Origin: Thiocapsa roseilacustris
GTDB lineage: Bacteria; Pseudomonadota; Gammaproteobacteria; Chromatiales; Chromatiaceae
Direction: 5' to 3'
DNA length: 64,000 bases
Assembly: GCF_041903755.1 (NCBI RefSeq)
Contig: NZ_JBBWVE010000019.1
Coordinates: forward strand, 62,001 to 126,000
The notes beneath the pieces are model-generated. The model was not told where the DNA came from. It did not search any database and worked only from the letters and a program-made list of their open reading frames with translations. Shown here in pieces: positions 32,455 to 41,367 of the stretch. Made by a program: the position numbers and the translations under genes. Every line of letters begins with the position of its first letter. Positions within the stretch are counted from its first letter, which is position 1.

Positions 32455-33600
32455 ATGGCCAACAGGATCTCCGATCAGCCGATGCCCCAGCACAACTGCC
32501 GTCCGCCCGAGTTGGCCGTCATCGTCCCGACCTATCAAGAAGCGGACATGGTGGACGAGGTCGTCCGGCGGGTCGAGGCGGTGTTGCAGGGGATCGACTG
32601 GGAGCTGGTCTTCGTCGACGACGACTCGCCCGACGGGACTTCGGACCGGGTCCGCGCGATTGCGCGACAGGATCCGCGTGTCCGGTTGGTGCAGCGCATC
32701 GGCCGACGCGGACTCTCGTCGGCCTGCATCGAAGGCATGATGTCGACCGCAGCGCCATTCATGGCGGTGATGGACGGCGACCTCCAGCACGACGAGACCC
32801 TTCTGCCCAAGATGCTCGAGGTGATCAAGGCGGAAAACCTGGACATCGTGGTCGGCAGCCGCTACGTCTCCGGCGGGGGCATGGGAGACTGGAATGCCCG
32901 TCGGCAATCCATGAGCCGGTTTGCGACCCGGATCGGCCAGTACCTAATCCATGCGGAACTCCAGGATCCGATGAGCGGGTTCTTTCTGGTGCGTGCCTCG
33001 GTCGTCCAGAGGTGCGTGCGGCGACTCAGCGGGGTCGGCTTCAAGATCCTGCTCGACATCTTCGCCGAAGCCGAGCATCCCCTGCGCTTTCGCGAGCTGC
33101 CCTATACCTTCCGCGCGCGTGAGGCCGGCAGCAGCAAGCTCGACAACGCGGTCCTTTGGGAATATCTGCTGATGCTGACCCAGAAGCTGATCGGTCCGGT
33201 CATCCCGGTGCGCTTTATCGCCTTCTCGGCGATCGGCGGGCTCGGTGTCTTCGTGCATATGGCCGTGCTTTGGCCCATGCTGACCCTGCTCGGGACGGGC
33301 GCCTTCCTGATCAGCCAGGCCGCCGCGACGCTGGTCGCCATGACCAGCAACTTCTTTTTGAACAACATCCTGACCTACCGCGACATGCGTCTGCGCGGCC
33401 CACAGCTGATCTGGGGTTGGCTCTCCTTCGTCGCCGCCTGCAGCGTCGGCGCCCTAGCCAACGTCGGCATCGCCAACTATCTCTTCCAGGGCGGGCACTC
33501 CGGCTGGTTCCTCTCGGCGCTCGCCGGGATCCTGGTCGGTGCGGTTTGGAACTATGCAGTGACTGCCGTCTATACCTGGAAGAGGCCGCGGGCGGCGTAG
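32455..33600 (+). CDS. GT2 polyprenyl-phosphate glycosyltransferase with GtrA-like membrane domain
   Basis: This 381-residue protein joins two domains. Residues 20 to about 240 form a dolichol-phosphate-mannose-synthase-like GT2 domain: LAVIVPTYQEADMVDEVVRR, VFVDDDSPDGTSD, MAVMDGDLQHDETLLPKMLE and IVVGSRYVSGGGMGDW. The C-terminal 130 residues form a GtrA-type four-helix membrane domain (VRFIAFSAIGGLGVFVHMAV; TSNFFLNNILTYRD). Such proteins load a sugar onto polyprenyl phosphate and may help flip it. The divergent GT39 enzyme would then use the product. ATG at 32455 is the family start. Confidence 0.92.
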   Translation: MANRISDQPMPQHNCRPPELAVIVPTYQEADMVDEVVRRVEAVLQGIDWELVFVDDDSPDGTSDRVRAIARQDPRVRLVQRIGRRGLSSACIEGMMSTAAPFMAVMDGDLQHDETLLPKMLEVIKAENLDIVVGSRYVSGGGMGDWNARRQSMSRFATRIGQYLIHAELQDPMSGFFLVRASVVQRCVRRLSGVGFKILLDIFAEAEHPLRFRELPYTFRAREAGSSKLDNAVLWEYLLMLTQKLIGPVIPVRFIAFSAIGGLGVFVHMAVLWPMLTLLGTGAFLISQAAATLVAMTSNFFLNNILTYRDMRLRGPQLIWGWLSFVAACSVGALANVGIANYLFQGGHSGWFLSALAGILVGAVWNYAVTAVYTWKRPRAA

Positions 33601-33794
33601 GTCTGCGGACCTTTCTCCGTCCGCTGTTCAGGGGTGATGACGATCGGCGGCAGATCGAGATCCAAGGTGATTTTTCCGAAGTAAATCCCGGCGCGTAGGT
33701 GCGAATTTATTGAGCGCCGAGCCCTATCGGACTCCGGAAAACGGGGGGACTGCCGGAATCGATCTACGGGTCCAGCCGCCTTGGAGGCTAGGGC

Positions 33795-34421
33795 GATGCA
33801 TCCACGAGCGTGAGGGCGGGTCCGCGCGGATCGGGGTCGTGACGCAAGACCAGGCCGGAGCTGCTCCCCTTGGCCTGATGTTTCATCGCGGCGATGATCC
33901 GGCTCTGATTGTCGACGCTGCCGAAGTCATCGCCGGGCCGGATTTCGATCACGGCCGCGTTTGATCGTGGCTGAAAATGCCTCCAGCAGCCGCTCGGCGG
34001 AAGAGAAAGATGTCGACCACCGGACAGGGTCGGGCAAAATCCCGTAGAGAACGGCTGAATGCGGGGTTGACGATGAGCTCGCGTCCGTAGTTGGAGTAGA
34101 TGTACTCCTTGATATCGACCTCGTGGATCAGACCTAGCGGACGTTCGGCGTCGTCCAGCACGGGAATGACCTGATGGACCCGAGTCAGGCGAAACGCCTC
34201 GAACGTGACTTTGACGCAGGCGTCGACCGCGAGCGGGGGATGCGTTCCAGACAGTCCTGGATCAGCGCAAGATCTCCGTGCGAATGACGCCGGTCGCGCC
34301 TGTTGATCTGGATGATCTGTTCGTAGCTGGGACGCAGCGCATCGATGCTCAACTGCGGGTCGGCGATCAGAAGCCCCTGGACCACAGATGCATTCCGGGC
34401 GTCGATGCGGTTGACCGTCAT
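33795..34421 (-). pseudogene. CBS-domain regulatory protein remnant (frameshifted)
   Basis: From ATG at 34421 the frame reads DPQLSIDALRPSYEQIIQIN and LALIQDCLERIP. One base is then lost near 34240, and a second frame continues PPLAVDACVKVTFEAFRLTR, QVIPVLDDAERPLGLIHEVD and YSNYGRELIVNPAFSRSLRD. That is one CBS-domain repeat with linker as found in CBS-GGDEF type signalling proteins. After PVVDI homology stops. A third open stretch down to 33795 (VIEIRPGDDFGSVDNQSRII) may be a further piece and is not recognised. At least one frameshift and a large 3' loss make the gene inactive. Confidence 0.5.
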
Positions 34422-34623
34422 GCGTGTACCGCTTCCATGGTCATCCTCAATGGATTCGAAAGTATGCAACCGTAAGTAAGGTGGTTCGGTGACCTGGCTC
34501 CATGGCAGATCCTTGCCGCGGTGGTGACTTTCGCGAGCGCGGTGCCATGTATCGCCCGTACGATCAGCAGACCGAGTGGTCCACGCTCGCGTGGGCTAAA
34601 CAACCTCTGACGGTTCTACAAAG

Positions 34624-35115
34624 GTGTATCGGCCGCTACTTGGCATGGAACGGTGGCGCGGAGACTGCCAGATGGCTGGGGTCATTTGCAGGGGCGCGAT
34701 CTGTGCGATGTCACCCCCAAGAAATCGCGGTGTTCGGGTTCATCTTGAGCGGCACAGGCCTTCAGGATCAGCCCCGAGTGTGCCCGGTGGAGTTGAACCT
34801 TCCGATCGTTTTGTGCGCGCTGCGGTATTTCTTGAAACACTGCCCGAACCCAAAGATAATGCCGAAGCGTTATCCTGTTTGTTCAGTGTGATCCGCGCTG
34901 TCTCTGTTCCATTCGGGGCGATTGATCGATTACTTGCAGAAACCGAGACCTCCCCGACTTGGTGGGTCTCAATCCTCGACTTGACCAATCGTATCGACTA
35001 CTTCAACGATACACATAGCCTCAACGTCATTCGGGTGGACCTGAAAGCCTTGGGTTTTTCGGCTGGAAGGCCACTGGAGTTTCTCGACCCCGGGCGGACA
35101 TCACGGGAGATGTAA
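34624..35115 (+). pseudogene. Linear amide C-N hydrolase (choloylglycine hydrolase family), C-terminal fragment
   Basis: From about 34790 the frame reads SDRFVRAAVFLETLPEPKDN, LFSVIRAVSVPFGAIDRLLA and TWWVSILDLTNRIDYFNDT, ending LKALGFSAGRPLEF. This is the C-terminal third of Ntn-fold linear amide hydrolases. The N-terminal nucleophilic cysteine region is absent. Upstream bases back to 34502 are open in two frames but not recognisable. It is a truncated relic, not a functional enzyme. Confidence 0.6.
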
Positions 35116-35539
35116 CGGAGAGATTTCTGTCGACCCCCTGAAAACGCAAGTCGGTCGAGTCAGGGACTATTCGCCGTCGTCTTGGTCTTGGCGCTCAGTG
35201 CGACGGCACGCGTCCGGATCGCGCATTCGTCGATGTCGGTTGCAGAAGGTCAGCACATCATCAGGGATCGCATCAATGAGCTCGAAGGACCAGGTCTCAA
35301 GCATCTCGGCGGCCCGCGCGCCGCCGTCCGGACATGGCGCTGAAGGTCGAGCGGATCAGCTTGCCGGCCCCGCCAAGCGCACTCCCCATCCTCGGCTGCG
35401 GTTGGCGGCGGTCGCCGCTCTGCTCGCTGCGGTGACCTTTTTGGGCCTGCTATTGGTTGTCGACGGCCGGGGTGGTGATCCGCTTGGCGCGATTCAGGAC
35501 GTTCGTCAAACCATCAATACCATCGAGGGAGTCGGCGCC

Positions 35540-36187
35540 ATGAATCGTGCTGCATCCAGCTCTATCAGTGTTGTCCTTTTTGCATTGCCGGTCATCTTGG
35601 GTCTCCTCTATTTCGTTTGGCTCTACAACGGCATCGTCGGACGCGAGGAGGCTGTCTACAATGCATGGGCCGATGTGGAAAGTACTTATAAGCGCCGCGC
35701 CGATCTGGTGCCGAACCTGGTCAATGCCGTACGGAGTTATATGGAGCACGAGCGCACCACGCTGACCGAGGTGACGGACCGGCGCGATGCGGTCGGCGAG
35801 GCACTCGATGCACTGGTCGCGCAGCAAACGGCGGCCGCGGATGCCTTGCGCGCGGCTACACCCGACAGCGAGCAGGGTGTGGCCATGCTCGGGGCGAGTC
35901 AGTCGGCCTTGCTGAATGGACTGCGCGGCGTCATGGCAACGGTGGAGGCCTATCCGGATTTGCGCTCGGCCGATCAGTTCTTGGCTCTACAGGCAGAGCT
36001 CGAGGGCACCGAGAACCGCATCAATGTGGCGCGGCTGCGCTTCAACGAGGCCGTACAGGATTTCAACGGCGCCATTCGTCGCTTGCCTGGATCCCTGGTG
36101 GCCGGGATCGGACAGTTTCAGCGTAAGGCTTACTTTACCGCCGACGCAGGTGACGAGCAGGCTGTTCAGGTCAGGATCGAGCACTGA
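35540..36187 (+). CDS. LemA-family protein
   Basis: This 215-residue protein has one N-terminal membrane helix (ISVVLFALPVILGLLYFVWL), then the LemA hallmark YNGIVGREEAVYNAWADVES, then YKRRADLVPNLVNAVRSYME. Long helices and the C-terminal section RINVARLRFNEAVQDFNGAI complete the coiled-coil bundle. ATG at 35540 was chosen because it follows GAGGGAG and gives family length. The same frame stays open upstream to ATG 35276 and would add a second hydrophobic segment (AAVAALLAAVTFLGLLLVVD); that part is not LemA-like. The gene is followed 34 bases later by a TPM-domain gene, a pairing common for LemA. Confidence 0.88.
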   Translation: MNRAASSSISVVLFALPVILGLLYFVWLYNGIVGREEAVYNAWADVESTYKRRADLVPNLVNAVRSYMEHERTTLTEVTDRRDAVGEALDALVAQQTAAADALRAATPDSEQGVAMLGASQSALLNGLRGVMATVEAYPDLRSADQFLALQAELEGTENRINVARLRFNEAVQDFNGAIRRLPGSLVAGIGQFQRKAYFTADAGDEQAVQVRIEH

Positions 36188-36221
36188 TCGACTTCGAACC
36201 AGGTAAGACAGCGAGGCTGAT

Positions 36222-37544
36222 ATGCAGCGCATCGTCGCCATCACATTGCTGGTCTTGGTCCTGTCCGGAGCACTGACGGCCGGGCTCAAACTCTTGAACA
36301 TGGTTTCCGGAGAGACAGCTCGGTCGGCCGAGATGGTATGGGACGAGGCCGGGCTGCTGAACGAGGCCCAGAAGGCGTTCATCGGTCGCTACCACCAGAT
36401 TCTGCTCATCGACTTCGATATCGATCTTCGGGTGTTGACGGAATCAGGCGAGCAGGACATTGCGCAATCGGCGGTCAAGGCGTTCGCGCGGAGCGGTGTC
36501 GGTACGCTGAGCGAGACCGGGCGCGGGCTCTTGCTCCTCATCATGCCCGATAGCGACAAGGTGCGGCTCGAAGTGTCCGAGGCGCTGGAGCCGGTGTTTA
36601 CCGATACCTTTGCAGCCTACGTCCAACAGCGGCAAATGGTGCCCTTCTTCCAGTCCGATCGGGTGGCGGAGGGTATTCTCGCGACCACCGAGCTCCTGTA
36701 TTCCCGGGCACTCGAAGCCCAAGCGGGCGAGAGTTTCGATCCCCGCAAACTGGACGCGGCGTCATCCGGAGCCGGAGCGCAGACTGCGGCGCGTATCGGG
36801 GAGGGTTACGACGCCGCCCCGTTCCGGCAGCAGTCGGGGCAGGTGAGCGCCGGCGGTGCTCCGCTGGCGACCGTGCAAGCCTATCTGGACGCCATGGCCA
36901 ATCGCGACGCGAGGACCGACCTGCCGATCTACTCCGAGGCGACGCGGCGCATGTTGGCGGACTGGACAGTGACGCCGGCCCAGATGGACAACATCACCCG
37001 GGTCTATCAAGCGTGCAGCGCACCTGAATTGCGTCGAACGCCGGGGAACGTTCATGCGGTGCTTCGCTACCCGGTCGGCGAGCGCCGTTGCGCGCCCTGG
37101 TTCCTGGTGCTGGAAGGGGATGAGTGGCGTCTGGACCTGACCATGATGCAGAAGGCCGTTGGTTTCAATCATCGCAACGAATGGCATTTTGTTCCCGGCA
37201 TCACACACGACTACGCGGATACCTTTGCCGATCTGGTTCTCGACGATCATGGGTTCCCGCATGAGAGGCCGCGGCAGCGCTGGTCATTGTCGTTGAGTAC
37301 CAAGCCCATCGATGATCGCGTTCAAACACGGGTGACATGGGTCGGAGCCGGATCGCCGGCCGAAAAGATGGGCTTTCGCGTCGGAGACCGCCTCCTGCAG
37401 TGGGATGAGATCGAGGTGGAATACGCCGGTCAGGTTTCGGATCGTCTTTCTTCGGTCGAGGAGGGCGAGGTTGTCACCGCGGTGATCGAGCGGGATGGAC
37501 AGCAGCGGAGGCTGCGCATGGCGGCCCCGCCACGTGTCGACTGA
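36222..37544 (+). CDS. TPM-domain protein with C-terminal PDZ domain
   Basis: This 440-residue exported or membrane-anchored protein has an N-terminal hydrophobic signal (MQRIVAITLLVLVLSGALTA). A TPM (Psb32/MOLO-1) domain follows: VWDEAGLLNEAQKAFIGRYH, FDIDLRVLTESGE, GRGLLLLIMPDSDKVRLEVS and FFQSDRVAEGI. A middle region of about 160 residues is unassigned. The last 80 residues form a PDZ domain: VTWVGAGSPAEKMGFRVGDR and EEGEVVTAVIERDGQQRRL. It probably acts at the periplasmic face of the inner membrane with the LemA protein encoded just upstream. The PDZ fusion is unusual for a TPM protein. Confidence 0.87.
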   Translation: MQRIVAITLLVLVLSGALTAGLKLLNMVSGETARSAEMVWDEAGLLNEAQKAFIGRYHQILLIDFDIDLRVLTESGEQDIAQSAVKAFARSGVGTLSETGRGLLLLIMPDSDKVRLEVSEALEPVFTDTFAAYVQQRQMVPFFQSDRVAEGILATTELLYSRALEAQAGESFDPRKLDAASSGAGAQTAARIGEGYDAAPFRQQSGQVSAGGAPLATVQAYLDAMANRDARTDLPIYSEATRRMLADWTVTPAQMDNITRVYQACSAPELRRTPGNVHAVLRYPVGERRCAPWFLVLEGDEWRLDLTMMQKAVGFNHRNEWHFVPGITHDYADTFADLVLDDHGFPHERPRQRWSLSLSTKPIDDRVQTRVTWVGAGSPAEKMGFRVGDRLLQWDEIEVEYAGQVSDRLSSVEEGEVVTAVIERDGQQRRLRMAAPPRVD

Positions 37545-37558
37545 TCCAATAAAACGCC

Positions 37559-37882
37559 GTGGTCACCTGCGAGGTGCTGCTCGCGTCGGCCTGCCTGCCG
37601 CAGATGTTCCAGGCTATCGAGATCGATACCGAAGCCTATCGGGATGGCGGCTCTGCGGGCAACCCGACTATCTTGCCGCTGGTGCGCGAGTGCACCGTGC
37701 ACGACTGCATTCTGGTGCAGATCAGCCCGGTCGAGCGCCCGGGTACCCCGCAGGCCGCCCAGACCTTCCTTACCGAACACGGCGCCGGCCTCGGTGTGCG
37801 CGCGAGCTATGACCTCTCGAGGCTGCTCGATGACTATGTACGCTCGCGATGGCCAGCGGCGCCTCGCGTCGTCGGCTCCTGA
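37559..37882 (+). pseudogene. Patatin-like phospholipase, C-terminal fragment
   Basis: VLLASACLPQMFQAIEIDTE, AYRDGGSAGNPTILPLVREC and DCILVQISPVERPGTPQAAQ match the second half of patatin-like hydrolases, including the catalytic aspartate in the DGG motif. The serine nucleophile (G-x-S-x-G) half is missing upstream, where the TPM-PDZ gene ends. The final 30 residues are only loosely family-like. It is a 5'-truncated relic. Confidence 0.7.
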
Positions 37883-37950
37883 TCAGTTCAGGTACGGGCG
37901 CCGGAGGCTGCGTGTAATTTCCCCTCTAGGGCCGAGGTGATGACTGCGAC

Positions 37951-37987
37951 CCTCGGGGGTATCGCCGACGACGATACCCCCGCGAGG
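37951..37987. other. Strong hairpin downstream of pstS
   Basis: GGGGGTATCG (37955-37964) pairs with CGATACCCCC (37972-37981), and CCTC pairs with GAGG outside it across a small bulge, leaving a 7-nt loop. It lies 19 bases past the stop of pstS and beyond the patatin relic. No T run follows on either strand, so it may be a Rho-aided or processing hairpin. Confidence 0.55.
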
Positions 37988-38005
37988 TGGCGTCGCCGGC
38001 TGCGA

Positions 38006-39037
38006 CTACTGGATGTCGGGGACCTGCGCAAGGACGCGCTTGATCAAAACCTCGGGCAGCGGGATATAGCCTAGCTCCTCGGCCATGCCTTGTCCGTCCG
38101 CCATGGCCCAGGTGACGAAGTTGCGCAGGGCTTCAGCGACCCGGTCGTTGCCGTGGCTCCGGAAGAACAGCATCCAGGTGAAGGTGGCGATGGGATAGGC
38201 CGCCGGGTCGGATGGATCGGTCACCCAAATCCGCAGGTCATCGCTGGAGAGGTCGGCACTCGCGAGGGCGGCCTGCCCGGCCCCAGCGCCCGGTCCTACG
38301 AACTTGCCGGAAGCGTTCTCGAGCATCGCCATGGGCGAGTTGGTCTGGGTCGCGAAGAAGTACTCGATATAGCCGATCGCGCCGGGCGTTTGATTGACCT
38401 GGGCGGTGACGCCGTCGTTGCGCGGTGCTCCCACGATATTCGGCTGCGTCGGCCAAGGTACCGAGGTCCCGGTACCGACCTTGGTGCGGAACGACTCGCT
38501 GATGGCGCTCAGGTGCTGGGTGAAGACAAAGGTCGTGCCCGAGCTGTCCGAGCGGCGGACGACCGTAATCTGTCGATCGGGGAGCGTCACGTCGGGATTC
38601 GCGGCGACGATCCGCGGGTCATTCCAGCGCGTCACCTCGCCGGAGAAGAGGAGCGGGTAGACATCCCGCGGCAACCGAAGCGTGCTCACGCCGGGAAGGT
38701 TGTAGGCGAGAACGATCTCCCCGGCGGTCATCGGCAGTATGACAACGCCGCCCCGTACCTCCGCGATCTCGGCGTCGGTCATCGCGGCATCGCTGGCAGA
38801 GAAATCGACCGTGCGATTGATGAGGTTCCGCACCCCGGCCCCGCTGCCGACCGACTGATAGTTAATTCGGACCCCGGAGGTGATTCGGTTGTAGTGCCGA
38901 AACCAAGCGGAATAGAGCGGAAAGGGGAAACTGGCCCCGGCTCCGTTGATTCGAACCTCCTGCGCCACGGTGGGCGTCGTCCAGGTCAGATTTGCAATCA
39001 CTGCAAGCGCAAAGGCTGCGACATGATAGGGACGCAT
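38006..39037 (-). CDS. pstS: Phosphate ABC transporter substrate-binding protein PstS
   Basis: This 343-residue periplasmic phosphate-binding protein has a signal peptide (FALAVIANLTWTTPTVAQE). Family segments follow: INGAGASFPFPLYSAWFRHY, YQSVGSGAGVRNLINRTVDF, SASDAAMTDAEI, VRRSDSSGTTFVFTQHLSAI and GAIGYIEYFFA. Residues contacting phosphate (the GAGASFP, SGAG, SD and RSDSSGTT segments) are intact. The family C-terminus FTWMLFFRSHGNDRVAEALR is present. ATG at 39037 has a GGAG ribosome site. pstC, pstA and pstB are not adjacent, so the gene is solitary here and may serve an ABC system encoded elsewhere. Confidence 0.94.
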   Translation of the reverse strand: MRPYHVAAFALAVIANLTWTTPTVAQEVRINGAGASFPFPLYSAWFRHYNRITSGVRINYQSVGSGAGVRNLINRTVDFSASDAAMTDAEIAEVRGGVVILPMTAGEIVLAYNLPGVSTLRLPRDVYPLLFSGEVTRWNDPRIVAANPDVTLPDRQITVVRRSDSSGTTFVFTQHLSAISESFRTKVGTGTSVPWPTQPNIVGAPRNDGVTAQVNQTPGAIGYIEYFFATQTNSPMAMLENASGKFVGPGAGAGQAALASADLSSDDLRIWVTDPSDPAAYPIATFTWMLFFRSHGNDRVAEALRNFVTWAMADGQGMAEELGYIPLPEVLIKRVLAQVPDIQ

Positions 39038-39221
39038 AGCTCGGGCTCCTCGACAGGGTTGATAGCCTCGCCTAGGTTGGGAACGTGCCGGAACCTGGAC
39101 GCGGTGTTGACCGACGGTCGTCAAGACGTCGGTTCCGCCTCATCCTCTCACTTGGGCGTGAAGCCTTCGTGACACGTCCTCGGACGACTGAAAATCGACG
39201 TGACCTCGGCGAAGTGCTGAG

Positions 39222-39270
39222 CGCGTTGTCCCGTTCCCCGGCACACGACGCCGGAGACCGGGACAACGCG
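39222..39270. repeat. Inverted repeat upstream of pstS
   Basis: CGCGTTGTCCCG (39222-39233) and its exact complement CGGGACAACGCG (39259-39270), with inner CCGGC/GCCGG arms, form a long hairpin. It lies about 190 bases before the pstS start. It could be a relic palindrome or a regulator site; a PhoB box could not be assigned. Confidence 0.6.
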
Positions 39271-39322
39271 AGCCGGGGATTCCGATTCGCCCCTCCCCGC
39301 GCAGGGAGGCATTTACCGATCA

Positions 39323-39694
39323 TCATCCCTGGCAGTGGTGGCCGGTGCGACGCTGGGCGGGGGGAACGATGAGCGCGCCAGTCTCGAAACCGACCGCCCG
39401 TGCCGTGGCGATCAGATCCTCCAGGATCACGGCCGGTAATTGCGGTTGCCGGGCGAGGATCTACAAATACTCCCGCGTTGGCCCCGAGGTCATCGCCCAG
39501 CGGTTCTCGGGGTCCAACTCGAAGACGTGATAGCCACCGGAGAAGGGGTCGAAGAAACTGACCTCGAGGCTGGCGATGTTCGGCGTGGACTGGAAGTAGG
39601 CGCGGCCCTCGGCCGTCTTCCAGACGTCCTTATCGTAACCGCGGTTGAGCACCGCAAGACCTCCGTCTTCGCGTCGGCTGTCGGTGGGGGTCAC
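39323..39694 (-). pseudogene. Bacterial lipocalin (Blc-like), 5'-truncated with in-frame stop
   Basis: The minus strand reads DVWKTAEGRAYFQSTPNIAS, LEVSFFDPFSGGYHVFELDP and RWAMTSGPTREYL, then TAG (39461-39463). It continues in the same frame as ILARQPQLPAVILEDLIATA to a TGA at 39323-39325. In Blc lipocalins the position of the stop is the tryptophan of YLWILAR, so a TGG to TAG change is likely. The N-terminal lipobox and first strands are missing. Confidence 0.75.
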
Positions 39695-39805
39695 CTGCTC
39701 TGGACCTCGCCGCCCCGGTTCCCACTAAGTCCCGCGACGAGACGTTCTGCGAGGTCGTCGCTACCGCGACCGCGTCGGGCTGCAGGAACCCGTCATGGCT
39801 TCGGT

Positions 39806-40435
39806 TCAACCCACGGCGGGCGGAGGCTCCGCGACGTCGGTCACCATCCCGAGCCACGGCTGCAGCGCGGCGAACAACGCCCTGTGCTCCATCGGCTTCT
39901 GCAGCACCGCATCTTGCCCTGCGCAGGGCTTACGTCCCTCGGCGGAGGATCCGCCGACGAGTCCGACGATCGGCAGATGGCTGGCGTCGCCAAGCCGTTG
40001 CGCACGGATGTGTCGGGTGACCCTAAAGACATCCATGTCCGGTAGCGAGTCGTCCATCAGTAGGACATCGATGTTTCTCTGGGCGCACCGTGCGATGGCC
40101 TCGGCACCGCCGGAGACACACTCCTCGACCGTCGCCGCGAGCACCACCTCGGCGCCGGACCTGGCCTCGAATCAGGATCCCGATGCGCTTAAACAGATTC
40201 CGCTCCACAGCAGGTGCAAGCGCCTGCGGTCCAGCGCAAACCACCGCTCCGTCGCACGCGTCTTGCGCGAGCGCAGCATACCGCCACGGCGCTCCGCTGC
40301 GGGTCCCGAGCACACGACCACCTCCTCGACCAGCCGCGCGGGCGAGACAGGCTCGATCCAAGGCTCGACACGCCCGACGAGAAGGCGTGTGCCTTCGAGC
40401 AGGATGTTGAGGGATCCGAGCATTCACGGCCGGGA
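39806..40435 (-). pseudogene. Hybrid histidine kinase remnant (kinase fragment plus receiver domain)
   Basis: Two pieces of a hybrid sensor kinase survive on the minus strand. VEPWIEPVSPARLVEEVVVC followed by ERWFALDRRRLHLL (40172-40423) resembles the start of a HATPase domain. After a frameshift, TVEECVSGGAEAIARCAQRN, IDVLLMDDSLPDMDVFRVTR and AVLQKPMEHRALFAALQPWL give a receiver domain with the phospho-acceptor aspartate (MDDSLP) and the conserved lysine (LQKP). Input and dimerisation domains and the ATP-binding G boxes are gone. Confidence 0.65.
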
Positions 40436-40511
40436 TCGGGACTTGACCGTCAAGGCGTCGGACTCTAATTTCCCCGAGGCGTTGATGTCCAACGCTCGCC
40501 GAGATTCCGAA

Positions 40512-40915
40512 TGGCCGAGAAGCGCGATCCGAAAGACCTGTCCGGCGAGCGCTGGCTCCGGGGGCATTGCCGGTCATCTTCGGCGGCATCCTGACCGGTC
40601 TCGCGACCTTGGTCGCCTCGACCTCGTTTGCTGCCCTGATCTTCGGCGGGGAGCTGGCGCCGTTCGTGGCCCGCGGCATCGGCATCGCCTTGTTCGCGGC
40701 AGTGGTTGCCGTCCGCCGTCTACGGGTTGGTGAAGATCATCCAACTGCGCGTACCGCGCGCCGCCACGGTCACGACGGACTGCGACGTCGGGGTCTATCG
40801 CCTCCGCGCCGAGGCCTCGGCGCGGATGGAGCAGGAGGCGTCCGAGATCGCGATGGTCTTCCATCGTTTCATGATGGAGATGACGGCCGATCGCTTTATG
40901 CCTCCGAACATCGCC
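40512..40915 (+). pseudogene. SulP-type transporter with cNMP-binding tail, remnant
   Basis: ATG at 40512 reads MAEKRDPKDLSGERWLRG, then shifts frame into GGILTGLATLVASTSFAALI and FGGELAPFVARGIGIALFAA, the first membrane helices of SulP proteins. After a large internal deletion and another shift, TTDCDVGVYRLRAEASARME and AMVFHRFMMEMTADRF match the end of the cyclic-nucleotide-binding-like domain found in SulP-cNMP fusions. Probably under a fifth of the original gene remains. Confidence 0.55.
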
Positions 40916-41367
40916 GTGAAGACCACCATGGATCAAAAGGGCATCGGGATCGCGACGACGGTGACGCGGTTGCTTTGCCTGGCACGGAAGTTCAGCCTGC
41001 CTTCGAGCGTGGTCGGACGTTCCTTTCGCGCCACTGTTTGCGCTGTTCCTGGCCGTCAAGACGACCCGTTGCGTCAACGGAGCGCTCATCTACCTGCTGC
41101 GGGCGTTGGCAGTCTTGCGGGGACCGGCATCCTGTTGCCTGCAGGCTGTGCAGCACGCCGCCGCGCGCTTGCTTGGCGATTCAGGGTGCCGAACCGCCGC
41201 TGTCAGGTCCGCAGACAACCCCTTCGGTCAACCACTTCCGGTAGCCGCGACTACCATCGCGCACAAGCCGCTGAGGCGTGGGCCCAAGGTGGCCTTGCGA
41301 CACGCGGCCCTCGGGCTGACCATTGGAGTCATCTGCTGCTGCCATCACTACGACCGAGAGGACCACG
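40916..41367. other. Non-coding or degraded stretch before the PEBP gene
   Basis: About 450 bases with no gene I can support. A short plus-strand stretch (FAPLFALFLAVKTTRCVN, GALIYLLRALAVLRG) looks like part of a membrane protein but has no start, no stop context and no named family. GAGAGGACCACG at the right edge is the ribosome site of the next gene. Confidence 0.5.

Noticed and set aside
35276..35539. N-terminal extension of the LemA protein from ATG 35276
   Set aside because: It adds a second hydrophobic segment not seen in LemA, and the ATG at 35540 has a far better ribosome site.
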